Origin: Rhizobium sp. CCGE531
GTDB lineage: Bacteria > Pseudomonadota > Alphaproteobacteria > Rhizobiales > Rhizobiaceae
Length of the DNA: 64,000 bases
NCBI RefSeq assembly: GCF_003627795.1
Contig: NZ_CP032686.1
Coordinates: 1 to 64,000, forward strand
Direction of reading: 5' to 3'
The position numbers were made by a program, and so were the translations under genes. This document shows, piece by piece, positions 1-9,319 of the stretch. Each line of letters starts with the position of its first letter. The first letter of the stretch is position 1. The notes under the pieces are model-generated. The model made no database searches. It had not been told where the DNA came from and saw only the letters and a program-made list of their open reading frames with translations.

Positions 1-172
1 GACAATCCTCCTCGGGACACGTCGAACCTTGTTTGCCGCCGACAACGGGGTTGGCGCGGGAACGGATTGGCCGATTGTCTTTCCCATAAACCGGACGGCC
101 ACAGCTGAGCCTTCAGCTGTGGCCGACTGGATGCCGTCGAAGATGGTCGACCGTGCAACCGCAAATAAGGAC

Positions 173-346
173 TTAGCGGCAGATGCGTTCCTTGCGAATA
201 ACCCAATGCCCGTGCACCTTGTGCTTCACGGGCTTGACGAAGCAGTCACGATGATGATGGCGGTGGAACGGAGCGGCCTGGGACGGAGCGCTGACGGCGA
301 CGACGGATGCCAGGGCGATTGCGGAAGCAAGAAGCAGGTTTTTCAT
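173..346 (-). CDS. Small secreted basic protein, function unknown
   Basis: A 57-residue protein. The first 24 residues form a clear Sec signal peptide (basic start, hydrophobic core, cleavage near SQA-AP). The predicted mature peptide is only about 33 residues, basic, His/Lys/Arg-rich (a HRHHHR cluster) with two cysteines. The ATG at 346 is chosen because a GAGGA ribosome site lies just upstream; a longer in-frame start at 364 would put residues before the signal peptide. Tiny exported proteins of this kind are common in Rhizobiaceae and have no known function. The His cluster might bind metal, but that is a guess. Confidence 0.6.
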   Translation of the reverse strand: MKNLLLASAIALASVVAVSAPSQAAPFHRHHHRDCFVKPVKHKVHGHWVIRKERICR

Positions 347-537
347 GTTGGTCCTCGTTAGCATTGGGGGCTGATGCTGCGCGATAACGCCCGACTTTGA
401 TGCCCCAATTCGACTGAACTGAAAATGAATAGGATGCTTACAAATTTGTAATGCTTCATCGATGCCCCACGGAAGAGGAGCGACAGATTGGGAGTTGATA
501 CGACCGATAACGGATATTCTCCTTTCGGAGGAAGGAT
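347..537. other. Intergenic region, nothing recognised
   Basis: No coding signal or recognisable element was seen between the small secreted protein and the IS4-type target duplication at 538. Confidence 0.5.
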
Positions 538-548
538 AGCATTGGCCC
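538..548. repeat. Left 11-bp target-site duplication (IS4-type)
   Basis: AGCATTGGCCC directly abuts the inverted repeat beginning at 549. The same 11 bases abut the inward-facing repeat that ends at 9603. IS4-family elements are known to make duplications of about this length. Confidence 0.75.
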
Positions 549-748
549 CATAGGCGCTAACTTAAGAGCTCCGAAGCCGGGATGGGGCTGTCCCTTAAGC
601 CGTAAAGCTGTCGCGAGGGTCCCCTGCAATAACGAGATTTTGTGTCTGATAATTGCGACAGTGTTTACGAGCGCTTTTAGTCCCAGCGTCGTGCTCCCAA
701 GAAATCAGACAGACCGTCCGAAAACTCGAGCAACGGTCGTCATTAAAT

Positions 749-955
749 TTACCTTAAACCCAATCCGTCGATGAGATCGGCTCTGCCAATATGAACTAGA
801 GCCATGACCACCGCGTTCTTTTCGTCTGGCAGAATTTGCTGAAGCTCTGCCGCGACAGCTTCCAAAACCTCGATGTCATCATCCTCCGTGGAGTTCCCTG
901 AACGTCGATCTAAATAGGAAACAGCGATTGCCAGGGCGACGGCCAAATTAGACAT
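749..955 (-). CDS. Small acidic protein, possible IS passenger
   Basis: A 68-residue product that I do not recognise. The start at 955 is supported by a strong GGAAGGG ribosome site six bases upstream; an upstream extension to 1090 would overlap the transposase start. The N-terminal 20 residues are hydrophobic and alanine-rich but lack a basic n-region. The remainder is acidic and probably helical (EDDDIEVLEAVAAELQQIL). It lies wholly inside the inverted repeats of the IS1182-like element, divergent from the transposase, so it is either a passenger or a regulator of the element. It could also be a chance ORF, although the ribosome site argues against that. Confidence 0.45.
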   Translation of the reverse strand: MSNLAVALAIAVSYLDRRSGNSTEDDDIEVLEAVAAELQQILPDEKNAVVMALVHIGRADLIDGLGLR

Positions 956-1081
956 GTAATCCCTTCCATACAGCCCGCGTGTAGGTAACCGCGGCTCGAA
1001 ACCGTAGCCGCCATATACCGTAAGCGATCTAGAAATATCCTGCCTGATTCCGCAGGGTAATAGTCCATGGTAGCTTTTGCC

Positions 1082-2517
1082 ATGGCGCATCTTTCAGGAA
1101 CAGACCGCTCGCAATTGCTGCTTCTTCCGGAAGCGGTTGATGATTATGTTGGGGCAGACAATCCTGTCCGCTTCAGTGAGGCCTTCGTTGACGGCTTCGA
1201 TCTTGCCGCCGCCGGCTTCGTACAAGTGACGGCGAAGGAGACGGGACGTCCGGGTTTCGATCCCGCCGATCTGCTTAAGTTGTATATTTACGGCTATCTG
1301 AGCTGGGTGCGTTCGAGCCGGCGGCTGGAAGCCGAGACGCATCGCAATATCGAGGTGATCTGGTTGCTTCGGCAACTGACGCCGGATTTCCGCACCATCG
1401 CCGATTTCCGGCGCGTGAACCGCTCAGCGTTCCGGCAGGTGTTTCGCGAGTTCGTCATTCTGTGCCGCCAACTCGACCTGTTCGGCCGGGAGCTTCTTGC
1501 TGTCGATGGTACGCGCATCAAGGCGGTGAACAACAAGGATCGCAACTTCACGCGCGGGTCGCTGACGAAGTTCATCTGTGAAGCGGATGAGAAGCTGGCT
1601 GACTACATGAAGCGGCTCGACGAAAGCGACGCCGATGAGGACAAGGTTGGCGGCGGCGATGGCCCCGGCGGCCGTAGCGGTGACCTTGCGCGGAAGATCG
1701 CGGTGATCAAGGCCAAGCGGGACCGCCACAAGGCGTTGCTGGACGAGCTGAATCGCACCGGCGAGGACCAGATCTCGCTGACCGATCCTGATGCCCGCGC
1801 CATGGCGCGCATGACGAAGGTGGGTGTCGGCTACAACGTGCAACTGGCCGTCGACGTGAAGCACAAGCTGATCGTCGAACAGGAGGTCTCCAATCAGGTT
1901 CTGGACATGGGATTGCTGGCGCCGACGGTCGAGGCGGCGATGGCAACGCTCGGGGTCGAAACGATCGAGGCGGTTGCCGATCGTGGCTACTTCAAGATCG
2001 AAGCCTGCGAGAAGGCGGGGATCACCGCCTTCGTGCCCAAGCCGATCCGCGGCCCCGCCGTTGCCCAAGGCTTCTTCTCCAAGGAGCAATTCCGCTACGA
2101 CGCTGAAGCCGATGCCTCCACTTGCCCGGCGGGCCAGATGCTGTGGCCCCGCTATCATGGCAAATCCCGCGAGAACGTGAGGGTAACCTATTGCGATCGC
2201 AAGGTCTGCAAAACTGCGCGCTACGCCCCGCCTGTACTGCCAAGTCCTATCGAGGGATCACCCGGCTTGAGAACGAGGCCGTGCTCGACCGTATGGCAGA
2301 CCGGCTCGCCGCCCAGCCCGGCATTCTCGACCGGCGACGTGAAAGCGTCGAGCATCCCTTCGGCACAATCAAGCAATGGATGAATCAGGGCGCATTCCTG
2401 ATGCGCAGGCTCGACAACGTGCGTGGGGAGTTCAGCCTGACCGCGCTCGCCTACAACATCAAGAGAGCCATTTCCATCATCGGAGTTCCAGGCTTGATCG
2501 CGGCACTACAGGCATAA
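1082..2517 (+). pseudogene. IS1182-family transposase, frameshifted
   Basis: The reading frame shows the family N-terminus (GTDRSQLLLLPEAVDDYVG), the helix-rich LLKLYIYGYLSWVRSSRRLE segment and the central DDE region (AVDGTRIKAVNN). Near base 2220 the frame shifts by one: expected ...VCKNCALRPAC... is read through TGCAAAACTGC, which looks one base short. The C-terminal part, with SVEHPFGTIKQWMNQG and the final YNIKRA motif, continues in another frame to 2517. As written the enzyme is broken, so the element is probably immobile without help. A sequencing error in the short A run cannot be excluded. Confidence 0.85.
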
Positions 2518-2717
2518 TACCACCTCTTTTGCCGCGTTTCCCGGCCTGAATAGGCGCCACAAGGCACCACAACCGCCGTCTCGCATGCTCAGAACCGAAA
2601 AGTCCGCAATTTGCGCCAAAACACTGCCGATCTTGCCGAAAACAAGCTAATCTACGTCAACAGGAGAGTTTTCGGACGGTCTGCAGAAGTTTTGCGAATG
2701 CGTGGTCGGGGCAACAG

Positions 2718-3800
2718 TCAAAGAGACGGGCGAATGAAGATGCCGCTAAATCTGCCGTCCGCCGCCAGCGCAAAACTCCATTCCAGGTGGCCCCTCTCGA
2801 AGCTGACGTCGTAGACGTCCCAGCCGCAGTCCGTTACGCCCTTGAAGGACATGTCTTTGAGCGGTCCCATGCGCTCCAGATCGGCTTGAATCATTGCAGA
2901 TTGCTCGCGCGCGGCAGTGGCGAGAGGGGGCATCATCTGCTCATAATCGGGTTCGCCGCGCTGGTGTTGGGCTATGATCTCTTGCAGAAGAGCCTTGCTG
3001 TTTTCCACCGGGCGCTTGTCCTTGATCCGCTTCGCAATCGCTTCTTCCAGCGCAATCACAACGCTCTCCTCGACGCGGGGTGCGGTCTGTTCATAGCCGT
3101 TCTGGTGTAGCACGAGACCGGATACGGCACCGCTTTCGTTGCGAGTGAAGGTGAGCTGCGCCTGGACTGCCTTGTAGAAGAAACGGTCAACGTCTTCGGG
3201 AAAAATTTCAAGCTCCGCCTGGCCCGTCAGGCGCGAAAAGAGTCGTCCATCTCTCAGGGTGATGACATAGGCAAGCGTATCGAGAAGGTAGTATCCGTTA
3301 TAGTCGGCATAGAGAGCAAGATCGATCTTCTGCTCTGTCCGAGGCCTTGCCTGCTCGTAGCGGCGCCATGCGATGGTATCGGATGAAGTGTCGGTCATGT
3401 TCGTATCCTTTGCGAGTTTCAGGAGTTCTTCGATCGAAAGTAGGCCTCCCCCGGCAACCTTCGCCCTCAGGGCTTCAACGATGGCGAGACTGATCTGGGT
3501 GCGCCTGAGCTGTTCCTGTAGAGCGAGGTTCTGCATGGAAAGCATGCGATCGAGATCGGCCGCTTGCCCGGCCAACAGCCGGGAGATGTGATGCAGGCGG
3601 AAGCCCAGCCGCTTCAACGTCAGAATCTCGTTCAGCCGGGCGATTTCATTGGCTCCGTAGAGCCGCCAATTCTTTACCGTCCTGCGAGGGTGAATGAGGC
3701 CAGTTTGCTCATATAGCCGAAGTGCACGTACCGTGAGGCCAATGCACTTGGCACATTGCGCAGCCGTCAACCACGTTTCTTCCTTGATATCATTCCGCAT
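2718..3800 (-). CDS. MerR-family transcriptional regulator with effector-type C-terminus
   Basis: A 360-residue protein. Residues of about 10-75 form a MerR winged helix (TAAQCAKCIGLTVRALRLYEQTGLIHPRR...NWRLYGANEIARLNEILTLKRLGF), which binds operator DNA as a dimer. A helical linker follows to about residue 135. The large C-terminal part is not a metal site; it has no conserved Cys pair and instead resembles the DUF3471-like beta domain found in peptidase- and lactamase-related proteins (LALYADYNGYYLL...RDGRLFSRLTGQAELEIFPE). The ATG at 3800 has GGAGG seven bases upstream. The inducer is unknown. The gene lies inside the IS4-bounded segment and no obvious target gene is adjacent, because the IS6 element now occupies the upstream side. 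Confidence 0.8.
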   Translation of the reverse strand: MRNDIKEETWLTAAQCAKCIGLTVRALRLYEQTGLIHPRRTVKNWRLYGANEIARLNEILTLKRLGFRLHHISRLLAGQAADLDRMLSMQNLALQEQLRRTQISLAIVEALRAKVAGGGLLSIEELLKLAKDTNMTDTSSDTIAWRRYEQARPRTEQKIDLALYADYNGYYLLDTLAYVITLRDGRLFSRLTGQAELEIFPEDVDRFFYKAVQAQLTFTRNESGAVSGLVLHQNGYEQTAPRVEESVVIALEEAIAKRIKDKRPVENSKALLQEIIAQHQRGEPDYEQMMPPLATAAREQSAMIQADLERMGPLKDMSFKGVTDCGWDVYDVSFERGHLEWSFALAADGRFSGIFIRPSL

Positions 3801-4219
3801 AAGGCCTCCTACAAAATCATGAACCTCATCTAAGGTATGACGTTGGGTCCGGCTCAAGCGAAATTTGAGGGCGTTTTTTGCGTCGGAATCAATCTGTAAC
3901 CTCCGACCGGCATCGCATTCTGGCTATGGTTGCCTGACTTTTGCGTCGCCTCGGCGGATCGCAGATATGCCGCATGACGGTGGCAAATCGCTTAGAGATT
4001 TTCTTCATCGTCCGCACCGACAATACTGCAGAGAGGATCGTATGCTTCAGGAGGCTATGCAGCCTCCGTAGCGACAGGGACCTGAATGTTTGAGATGTCG
4101 TCTTCCCAGGGGGAGAGTCGAAAACGTCAGTGACGGCCTCGTCGATCAATAACGCTACGATCGGATGCGCCATGAGCCAGCTTCGCGCCAGGCGCTCGTC
4201 CCTCGCTGGCAGTTCGAAG
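3801..4219. other. Upstream region of merR gene, nothing else recognised
   Basis: This holds the MerR-type gene's promoter region and then about 350 bases without a convincing gene. Open frames on both strands lack ribosome sites and recognisable motifs. No clear MerR-type 19-bp spaced promoter was identified by eye. Confidence 0.4.
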
Positions 4220-4761
4220 GGCTCTGTTGCAAAAAATCCGTTGATGCCGGAAAGAGCGGCATAGATTTTCAGCGAGACTTTTGATGAGCGATTTCAAGTG
4301 GCGTCATTTTCAGGGTGCGTGATTTTGTGGGCGGTGCGTTGGTATTGCCGCTACGGTATCAGCTATCGTGATCTTGAGCAGATGATGGGTGAGCGAGGCG
4401 TGCCGGTCGATCATTCGACGATTTATCGCTGGGTCCGGAAATAAGGGCCAGAAATAGAAAAACGGCTGCGCTGGCACTGGCGCCGGCCACAGTCGACGAG
4501 TTGGCGCGTTGACGAAACCTATGTGAAAGTCCGAGGACAATGGACGTATCTTTACCGAGCAGTCGATAAATTCGGCAACACGATCGACTTCTACCTGTCC
4601 CCGACGCGCAACGCCAAAGCGGCCAAGCGCTTTCTCGGCAAGGCCCTGAATGGTCTGAAGGACTGGGAGAAGCCAACCGTGATCAACACCGACAAGGCCC
4701 CGACCTACGGCATTGCTATCGCGCAATTGAAAGCCGAAGGCAAATGCCCCGACAACCTTGT

Positions 4762-6013
4762 CACGGCTCTGAACTCGGGTTAACGTTTCTTCCCTGAACG
4801 GTTTGGGTGTGATTCAAGAGTGTCGGTGATTTGGAGGCCGACATGTTTGAAGACGATCGCCCGCGGCTGCGGGTTTTGCTGGACCATTTTAGTCTCGTTG
4901 AGGATGAGCGGGAGCAATGGCGGGTCGCCCATCCGTTACCCGAGGTGCTTCTTCTGGTCGTTTGCGGGACGATCGGCGCATGCGACGATTTTGACGAGAT
5001 CGTCGAATGGGGGGAGGATAACCTGGCGTTTTTACGTCGGTTTCTTCCCTATCACCATGGCATACCGGGTTCGCGCTGGCTGCGCATTCTGCTCAACCGG
5101 ATCGATCCGGACCTGTTTTCGAACTGCTTCATATCCTGGGCGGCGACGCTTCGACCCGATGCTCCGGCGCTGGTGGCGATTGACGGAAAGACCTCGCGCG
5201 GCAGTCATGACCGGGCCAACGGCCGGGCGGCGCTGCATCTCGTCTCGGCTTTCGCCACCCGTGAACGGCTGGTTCTTGGACAAGAGGCAGTGGCAACGAC
5301 AAGCTGTGAGCAGGACACCATCCCCTTGCTGCTGGAACGGTTGGCCGAAAAAGATCGCCTGAAAGGCGCGCTCGTGACCATCGACGCCATTGCCTGCAAT
5401 GCCAAAACCGCCCAGGCGGTGCTCGATGCAGGCGCTGATTACCTCCTGGCGGCCAAGGCCAATCAGCCCGGCCTGATGGGTGAGATCGAGCGCTTCTTTG
5501 CCGACGCTCCGGCAAACCTCACCTCAACCGTGACCGAAGTCGACAAGGGCCATGGCCGGGTCGAAGAGCGGCGGGTCACCGTCTCCACTCAAATCGACTG
5601 GCTCTCCGGCGACAGGCGCTTTCCCGGCGAATACCGCTTCCCGTCCATCGCCACCATCGTCAAGGTGCAAGCACAAGTCTATGAAAAGTCCAGGCAAAGC
5701 AGCCAGGTCCGCTTCTATATCTCCTCGCGGTCGATGACCGCGCTCCAGTTCGCCGAGGCCATACGTGGCCATTGGGCCATCGAGAACTCCCTCCATTGGG
5801 TACTCGACGTCACCTTCAACGAGGATGCCGCCCGATCTCGAACCGGGCATGGACCAGCCAACATGGCCGTCGTCCGACACTTCGCCATCAACATGGTTCG
5901 AAGCCATAACGACAAGCGCAGTATCAAACTCAGACGAAACAAAGCAGGCAGAAACCCACAATACATGGCCGAAATCATCCGAGCATGACTGTTAACCCGG
6001 ATTCAGCGCCGTG
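4762..6013 (+). mobile_element. ISAs1-family insertion sequence, 1252 bp, intact
   Basis: The inverted ends, CACGGCTCTGAACTCGGG... and on the other strand CACGGCGCTGAATCCGGG..., match at 20 of 23 bases. They are flanked by the 9-bp direct repeat CAACCTTGT at 4753-4761 and 6014-6022, a length usual for the family. The transposase gene is uninterrupted, so this is a recent and possibly active insertion. Confidence 0.88.
4843..5988 (+). CDS. ISAs1-family transposase
   Basis: A full-length 381-residue DDE transposase. The N-terminal associated domain (residues 1-95; HPLPEVLLLVVCGTIGACDDFDEIVEWG) is characteristic of the ISAs1/H-repeat family. The catalytic domain follows, with VAIDGKTSRGS, LVTIDAIACN and the late acidic motif in HWAIENSLHWVLDVTFNEDAAR. 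ATG 4843 is preferred because GGAGG lies five bases upstream; a TTG at 4831 is also in frame. It mobilises its own element, which lies inside the IS6-family copy. Confidence 0.92.
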   Translation: MFEDDRPRLRVLLDHFSLVEDEREQWRVAHPLPEVLLLVVCGTIGACDDFDEIVEWGEDNLAFLRRFLPYHHGIPGSRWLRILLNRIDPDLFSNCFISWAATLRPDAPALVAIDGKTSRGSHDRANGRAALHLVSAFATRERLVLGQEAVATTSCEQDTIPLLLERLAEKDRLKGALVTIDAIACNAKTAQAVLDAGADYLLAAKANQPGLMGEIERFFADAPANLTSTVTEVDKGHGRVEERRVTVSTQIDWLSGDRRFPGEYRFPSIATIVKVQAQVYEKSRQSSQVRFYISSRSMTALQFAEAIRGHWAIENSLHWVLDVTFNEDAARSRTGHGPANMAVVRHFAINMVRSHNDKRSIKLRRNKAGRNPQYMAEIIRA

Positions 6014-6395
6014 CAACCTTGTGCACCGGCAGGTCAAATATCTTAACAATGTCGTCGAGGCGGATCACGGTAAACTGAAACAGCTGATCAGACCGGTGAG
6101 AGGGTTCAAGACGTTGAAATCCGCCTACGCGACGATCAAAGGTTTTGAGGTCATGCGGGCTTTGCGCAAGGGCCAGGCAGCTGTTTTCAACCTGACGCGC
6201 GACATCCGTGGGGAGGCACGCATTGTCGAGCGAGCTTTCAACATCAGACCGAGCGCGTTGACGGAAGCGGTAGCTCTGCTCGCCCAAAATCTCGACGATC
6301 GGGCAGCCTGACTGTAAAAAGCACGGAAATATCTTCGCAGTTCGGAAAATTTGCAACAGAGCCCGATTTCATGCCTTCCCGCTCTGAGTGGCCTA

Positions 6396-6457
6396 TGCGG
6401 AGATTGCGCTCATTATTCTCCGCATTGTTGCGGATAATGAGCTTGCTATTCTCCGCA
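6396..6457 (+). promoter_or_regulatory. Operator-like dyads upstream of fic
   Basis: A near-perfect hairpin has outer arms GCTCATTAT (6408-6416) and ATAATGAGC (6434-6442) and inner arms CCGCA and TGCGG. The motif TTCTCCGCA occurs at 6416-6424 and again at 6449-6457, with an inverted TGCGGA at 6396-6401. Such clustered dyads in the last 85 bases before a start codon suggest autoregulation, perhaps by the winged-helix end of the Fic protein itself. Confidence 0.5.
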
Positions 6458-6478
6458 ACAGCTGCCTATTCTAAAATA

Positions 6479-7606
6479 ATGACCTATATTTGGCAGTCTC
6501 ATAATTGGCCAACATTTGAATGGCATTCAGACCAGCTCGCGACAAGTCTTGCGACCGTTCGCCTTGAACAAGGCCGCCTTATCGGTCGTGTCGAGGGACT
6601 TGGTTTTCGCACCCGTGAAGCAACATTCCTGCGGGCTCTGACAGATGACGTCGTCAAATCGTCAGCGATCGAGGGCGAACGGCTGGATGAGCAACAGGTC
6701 AGGTCGTCGTTGGCCAGGCGGCTTGGTATTAACATTGACGGCTTCGTGACGCCCAACCGCTCGGTCGAGGGCATCGTTCACATAACCCTCGATGCCACCA
6801 TCGACTGTTTCAAGCCGTTAACAGCCGAACGCCTCTTTCAATGGCATGCAGCCCTTTTTCCAACCGGCCGCAACGAATGGGGACATAGGCTTCGGGTCGG
6901 CGAGTGGCGGGACGATTCTGATGGCCGGATGGAAATTGTGTCCGGCGCGTTTGGACACGAGAAGGTACACTATGTTGCGCCACCTGCTCACCGTCTGGAA
7001 GAAGAAATGAAAGCCTTCCTCAATTGGTTCAACGGACCACAGGAGATGGATCCTCTCATCAAGGCAGCGGTCGCCCATTTGTGGTTCGTGGCCATCCATC
7101 CGTTCGGCGACGGCAATGGCCGCATAACCCGTGCGATAGCCGACATGGTCCTTGCGCGCGGTGGCGGTGGAGCTCAGCGGTTATATTCCATGTCCGCAGC
7201 TATCGAGAGATCGCGTAGCGGCTACTACGAAGCTCTACAGTCGATCACCGCCACCGAGGAACTCGATATTACGAAATGGGTTCAATGGTTTCTGGATCGC
7301 CTGGGAAATGCAGTTGGGGCCGCATTGCTGACCCTCGACAACGTCATGCTCAAAAACGAATTCTGGCAGGCCCATGCCGCGCGTGATCTCAATCCCCGAC
7401 AGACCAAGGTTCTCAATCGGTTGCTGGAAGGGAATTTCGACGGGAAGCTCACATCGACCAAGTGGGCGAAATTGACGAATGCATCCCAGGACACAGCCTC
7501 GCGTGACATCGCAGACCTCTTGGCCAAAGGCATCTTGCGCAAAGGCGAAGCCGGCGGCCGCAGCACGGCTTACGAACTGGTTTCAAATCTCTCTACGGAC
7601 GGCTAA
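6479..7606 (+). CDS. Fic-family AMP-transferase-like protein (DUF4172-Fic-wHTH)
   Basis: A 375-residue protein. Residues 1-75 match the DUF4172 N-terminus (YIWQSHNWPTFEWHSDQLA). An inhibitory helix motif, SSAIEGE, follows at about residues 60-67, the (S/T)xxxE(G/N) signature of class II Fic proteins. The active-site motif HPFGDGNGRITR, at about residues 206-217, is complete, with catalytic His and the ATP-binding GNGR. The C-terminus looks like a winged helix (TKVLNRLLEGNFDGKLTSTKWAKL...ASRDIADLLAKGILRK). The family transfers AMP to target proteins; the target is unknown. ATG 6479 lies directly after the operator-like dyads, and upstream in-frame Met codons would run through them. The gene stands alone, with no separate antitoxin, as expected for class II. 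Confidence 0.88.
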   Translation: MTYIWQSHNWPTFEWHSDQLATSLATVRLEQGRLIGRVEGLGFRTREATFLRALTDDVVKSSAIEGERLDEQQVRSSLARRLGINIDGFVTPNRSVEGIVHITLDATIDCFKPLTAERLFQWHAALFPTGRNEWGHRLRVGEWRDDSDGRMEIVSGAFGHEKVHYVAPPAHRLEEEMKAFLNWFNGPQEMDPLIKAAVAHLWFVAIHPFGDGNGRITRAIADMVLARGGGGAQRLYSMSAAIERSRSGYYEALQSITATEELDITKWVQWFLDRLGNAVGAALLTLDNVMLKNEFWQAHAARDLNPRQTKVLNRLLEGNFDGKLTSTKWAKLTNASQDTASRDIADLLAKGILRKGEAGGRSTAYELVSNLSTDG

Positions 7607-8078
7607 CCCGATTTGAGCAAGGTCGGCGCGTATGCTTCGTCATCCGGCTCGCTTTTCACATGACGACCAGCGCCTTGCGCATTGTCTGATCGCTCGAGCG
7701 CATGGACAGGCATTTGTTCGGATTCCTCCCGGTAAAGCATTGCCATTCGAGAACCCTTTGGCGGAAGGGCATCTTTCGCCTGAAGGACGCCAATACCCCC
7801 GTCTTGATGGGAGTCGAACCGACGCCCCGTCCGTGATGGGCTAATCTCGTTTTTGTTTCAATGCCTTAGCGGAACACATGGTCTTCGTCTCTTCGCAGCC
7901 TCCACCGCCCAATCGAGTTCCGTTGAGTAACTGACAGCGCTCCAAAAATATAGTGGCTGCTTTAAATTATTGTAAACTACCAAAGCCCAAGATTGCAGAC
8001 TGTTATGGTTTGCGTAGTTCCACTTTGATTAGATCTGTAGAGATATTGGAGCATTCTGTGGGCTGCTCATAAATGCCG
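7607..8078. other. Intergenic region between fic and tnpA remnant
   Basis: No gene is recognised. A short stretch at about 7805-7845 has, on the minus strand, GGTTCGACTCCC, like a tRNA T-arm, but no cloverleaf can be built around it. The segment just before 8079 is probably a deletion junction of the Tn3-type transposase. Confidence 0.4.
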
Positions 8079-9286
8079 CCACATCGAAGCAGCTAACCGA
8101 CATCTTGTTGGAGGTCGATGCTGCGCTCGGGTTCACCGAAGCCTTCACTCATCTGAGAACCGGGGTTCCATGCGGTGGCCAGGTCGGCTTGCTCAATGTG
8201 CTACTCGCAGAAGGGCTGAATCTGGGACTGCGGAAGATGGCGGAGGCCACAAACACTCACGATTACTGGCAGCTATCGCGCCTTGCCCGGTGGCACGTCG
8301 AAAGCGACGCAATGGACCAGGCGCTGGCGATCGTGGTGGCTGCGCAGGCAAAGCTGCCGATGTCCCGGCTCTGGGGCATCGGAACGACCGCATCGAGCGA
8401 TGGCCAGTTCTTTCCTTCGGCCCGGCAGGGCGAGGCGATGAACATGGTCAACGCCAAGTATGGAAACGAACCCGGCCTCAAGGCTAACACTCACGTCAAC
8501 GACCAGTTCGCGCCTTTCGCGTCACAGACTATTCCCGCGACAATCAGCGAGGCCCCATACATCCTCGACGGTCTGCTGATGAATGAGGCCGGTCGTCAGG
8601 TTGGAGAGCAATATGCCGATACGGCCGGCTTCACCGATCACTTGTTCGGGACCAGCGGCATGCTCGGATACCGCCTTGTGCTGCGCATCCGCGATTTGCC
8701 TTCGAAGCGCCTTTACGTATTCAATCCCGAAGCGACACCCACGGATTTGCGCAAACTGGTCGGTGGCAAGATTCGCGAGGAATTGATCATCGCGAACTGG
8801 CCCGACCTGTTCCGCTGCGCCGCGACCATGGCATCCGGCAAGATCAAGCCAAGCCAGTTGCACCGCAAGCTTGCCTCCTATCCGCGCCAGAACGATCTGG
8901 CGGTCGCGCTGCGGGAGGTTGGGCGCGTGGAGCGAACCCTCTTTATTATAGAATGGATCCTCGACACGGACATGCAGCGGCGCGCCCAGATTGGCCTCAA
9001 CAAGGGCGAGGCCCACCACGCTCTCAAGAATGCGCTGCGTATCGGTCGCCAAGGTGAAATCCGTGACCGAACCACCGAGGGCCAGCATTACCGCATCGCC
9101 GGTCTCAACCTGCTCACCGCAATCATCATCTACTGGAACACCGTGCATATCGGCCACGCGGTTGCCGAGCGGCGAAACGAAGGACTTGATGTGCCGCCCG
9201 AACTTCTGGCGCACATCTCTGCGCTGGGCTGGGCACACATATTGCTGACCGGTGAGTATCTCTGGCCCAAGCAAGAAACGGCTTAG
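8079..9286 (+). pseudogene. Tn3-family transposase, C-terminal fragment
   Basis: About 400 residues match the catalytic half of Tn3-type TnpA: LLEVDAALGFTEAFTHLRTG, RLWGIGTTASSDGQFF, the LNKGEAHHALKNALRIGRQGEIRDR motif with its catalytic Glu, and the conserved end GWAHILLTGEYLWP. Full-length enzymes are about 950-1000 residues, so the N-terminal 60% is missing. The frame begins without a proper start; homology can be followed upstream of the TTG at 8105 to about 8079. The stop codon lies inside the 38-bp terminal repeat, as is usual in this family. Confidence 0.88.
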
Positions 9287-9319
9287 AGTGTCATTCCGCC
9301 CCGAGCCGGAACCGACCCC
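9282..9319 (+). repeat. Tn3-family 38-bp terminal inverted repeat
   Basis: Read from the outside inward on the minus strand, it starts GGGGTCGG and ends ACTCTAAG, exactly 38 bases, the length and end pattern of Tn3-family termini. The partner repeat was not found in the window. It abuts the truncated IS4-type transposase, marking the insertion point. Confidence 0.75.

Larger units (their letters stand above)
710..2683 (+). mobile_element. IS1182-family insertion sequence with passenger ORF
   Basis: Perfect 18-bp terminal inverted repeats, CAGACCGTCCGAAAACTC at 710-727 and its complement at 2666-2683, are flanked by the 4-bp direct repeat CAGA (706-709 and 2684-2687). The 1974-bp element carries a frameshifted IS1182-type transposase. 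Unusually, about 350 bp lie between the left end and the transposase, occupied by a small gene on the other strand. Confidence 0.8.
4284..6311 (+). pseudogene. IS6-family transposase, multiply broken
   Basis: The coding sequence can be followed as MSDFKWRHFQG..., with a missing G near 4319 that shifts the frame, an in-frame TAA at 4442-4444 after RWVRK, the DDE catalytic core from about 4510 (SWRVDETYVKVRGQWTYLYRAVD and VINTDKAPTYG), then the ISAs1 insertion, then the C-terminal half (HRQVKYLNNVVEADHGKLKQLI). Excising 4762-6013 plus one CAACCTTGT copy restores CPDNLVHRQVKYLNN in frame. That fixes the insertion point exactly and shows the element was an otherwise standard IS6 transposase. It now carries three inactivating lesions. 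Confidence 0.88.
4220..6363 (+). mobile_element. IS6-family element interrupted by an ISAs1-family element
   Basis: The ends are GGCTCTGTTGCAAA (4220-4233) and its complement (6350-6363), the typical IS6/IS26-like terminal repeat. Removing the nested ISAs1 element and one copy of its duplication leaves about 0.88 kb, a normal IS6 size. The eight bases outside each end differ (GTTCGAAG and CGATTTCA), so no target duplication survives. Confidence 0.85.

Noticed and set aside
617..663. GGGTCCCC followed by AATAACGAGATTTTGTGTCTGATAAT, a possible Tn3-type terminus or res-like site
   Set aside because: It does not match the 38-bp terminus at 9282-9319 beyond the first bases, and no flanking duplication was found.
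4310..4726. Minus-strand frames opposite the IS6 transposase
   Set aside because: Shadows of the transposase; no independent start or motif.
7805..7845. tRNA-like T-arm on the minus strand (GGTTCGACTCCC)
   Set aside because: One T-stem pair is mismatched and no acceptor, D or anticodon arms can be paired around it.
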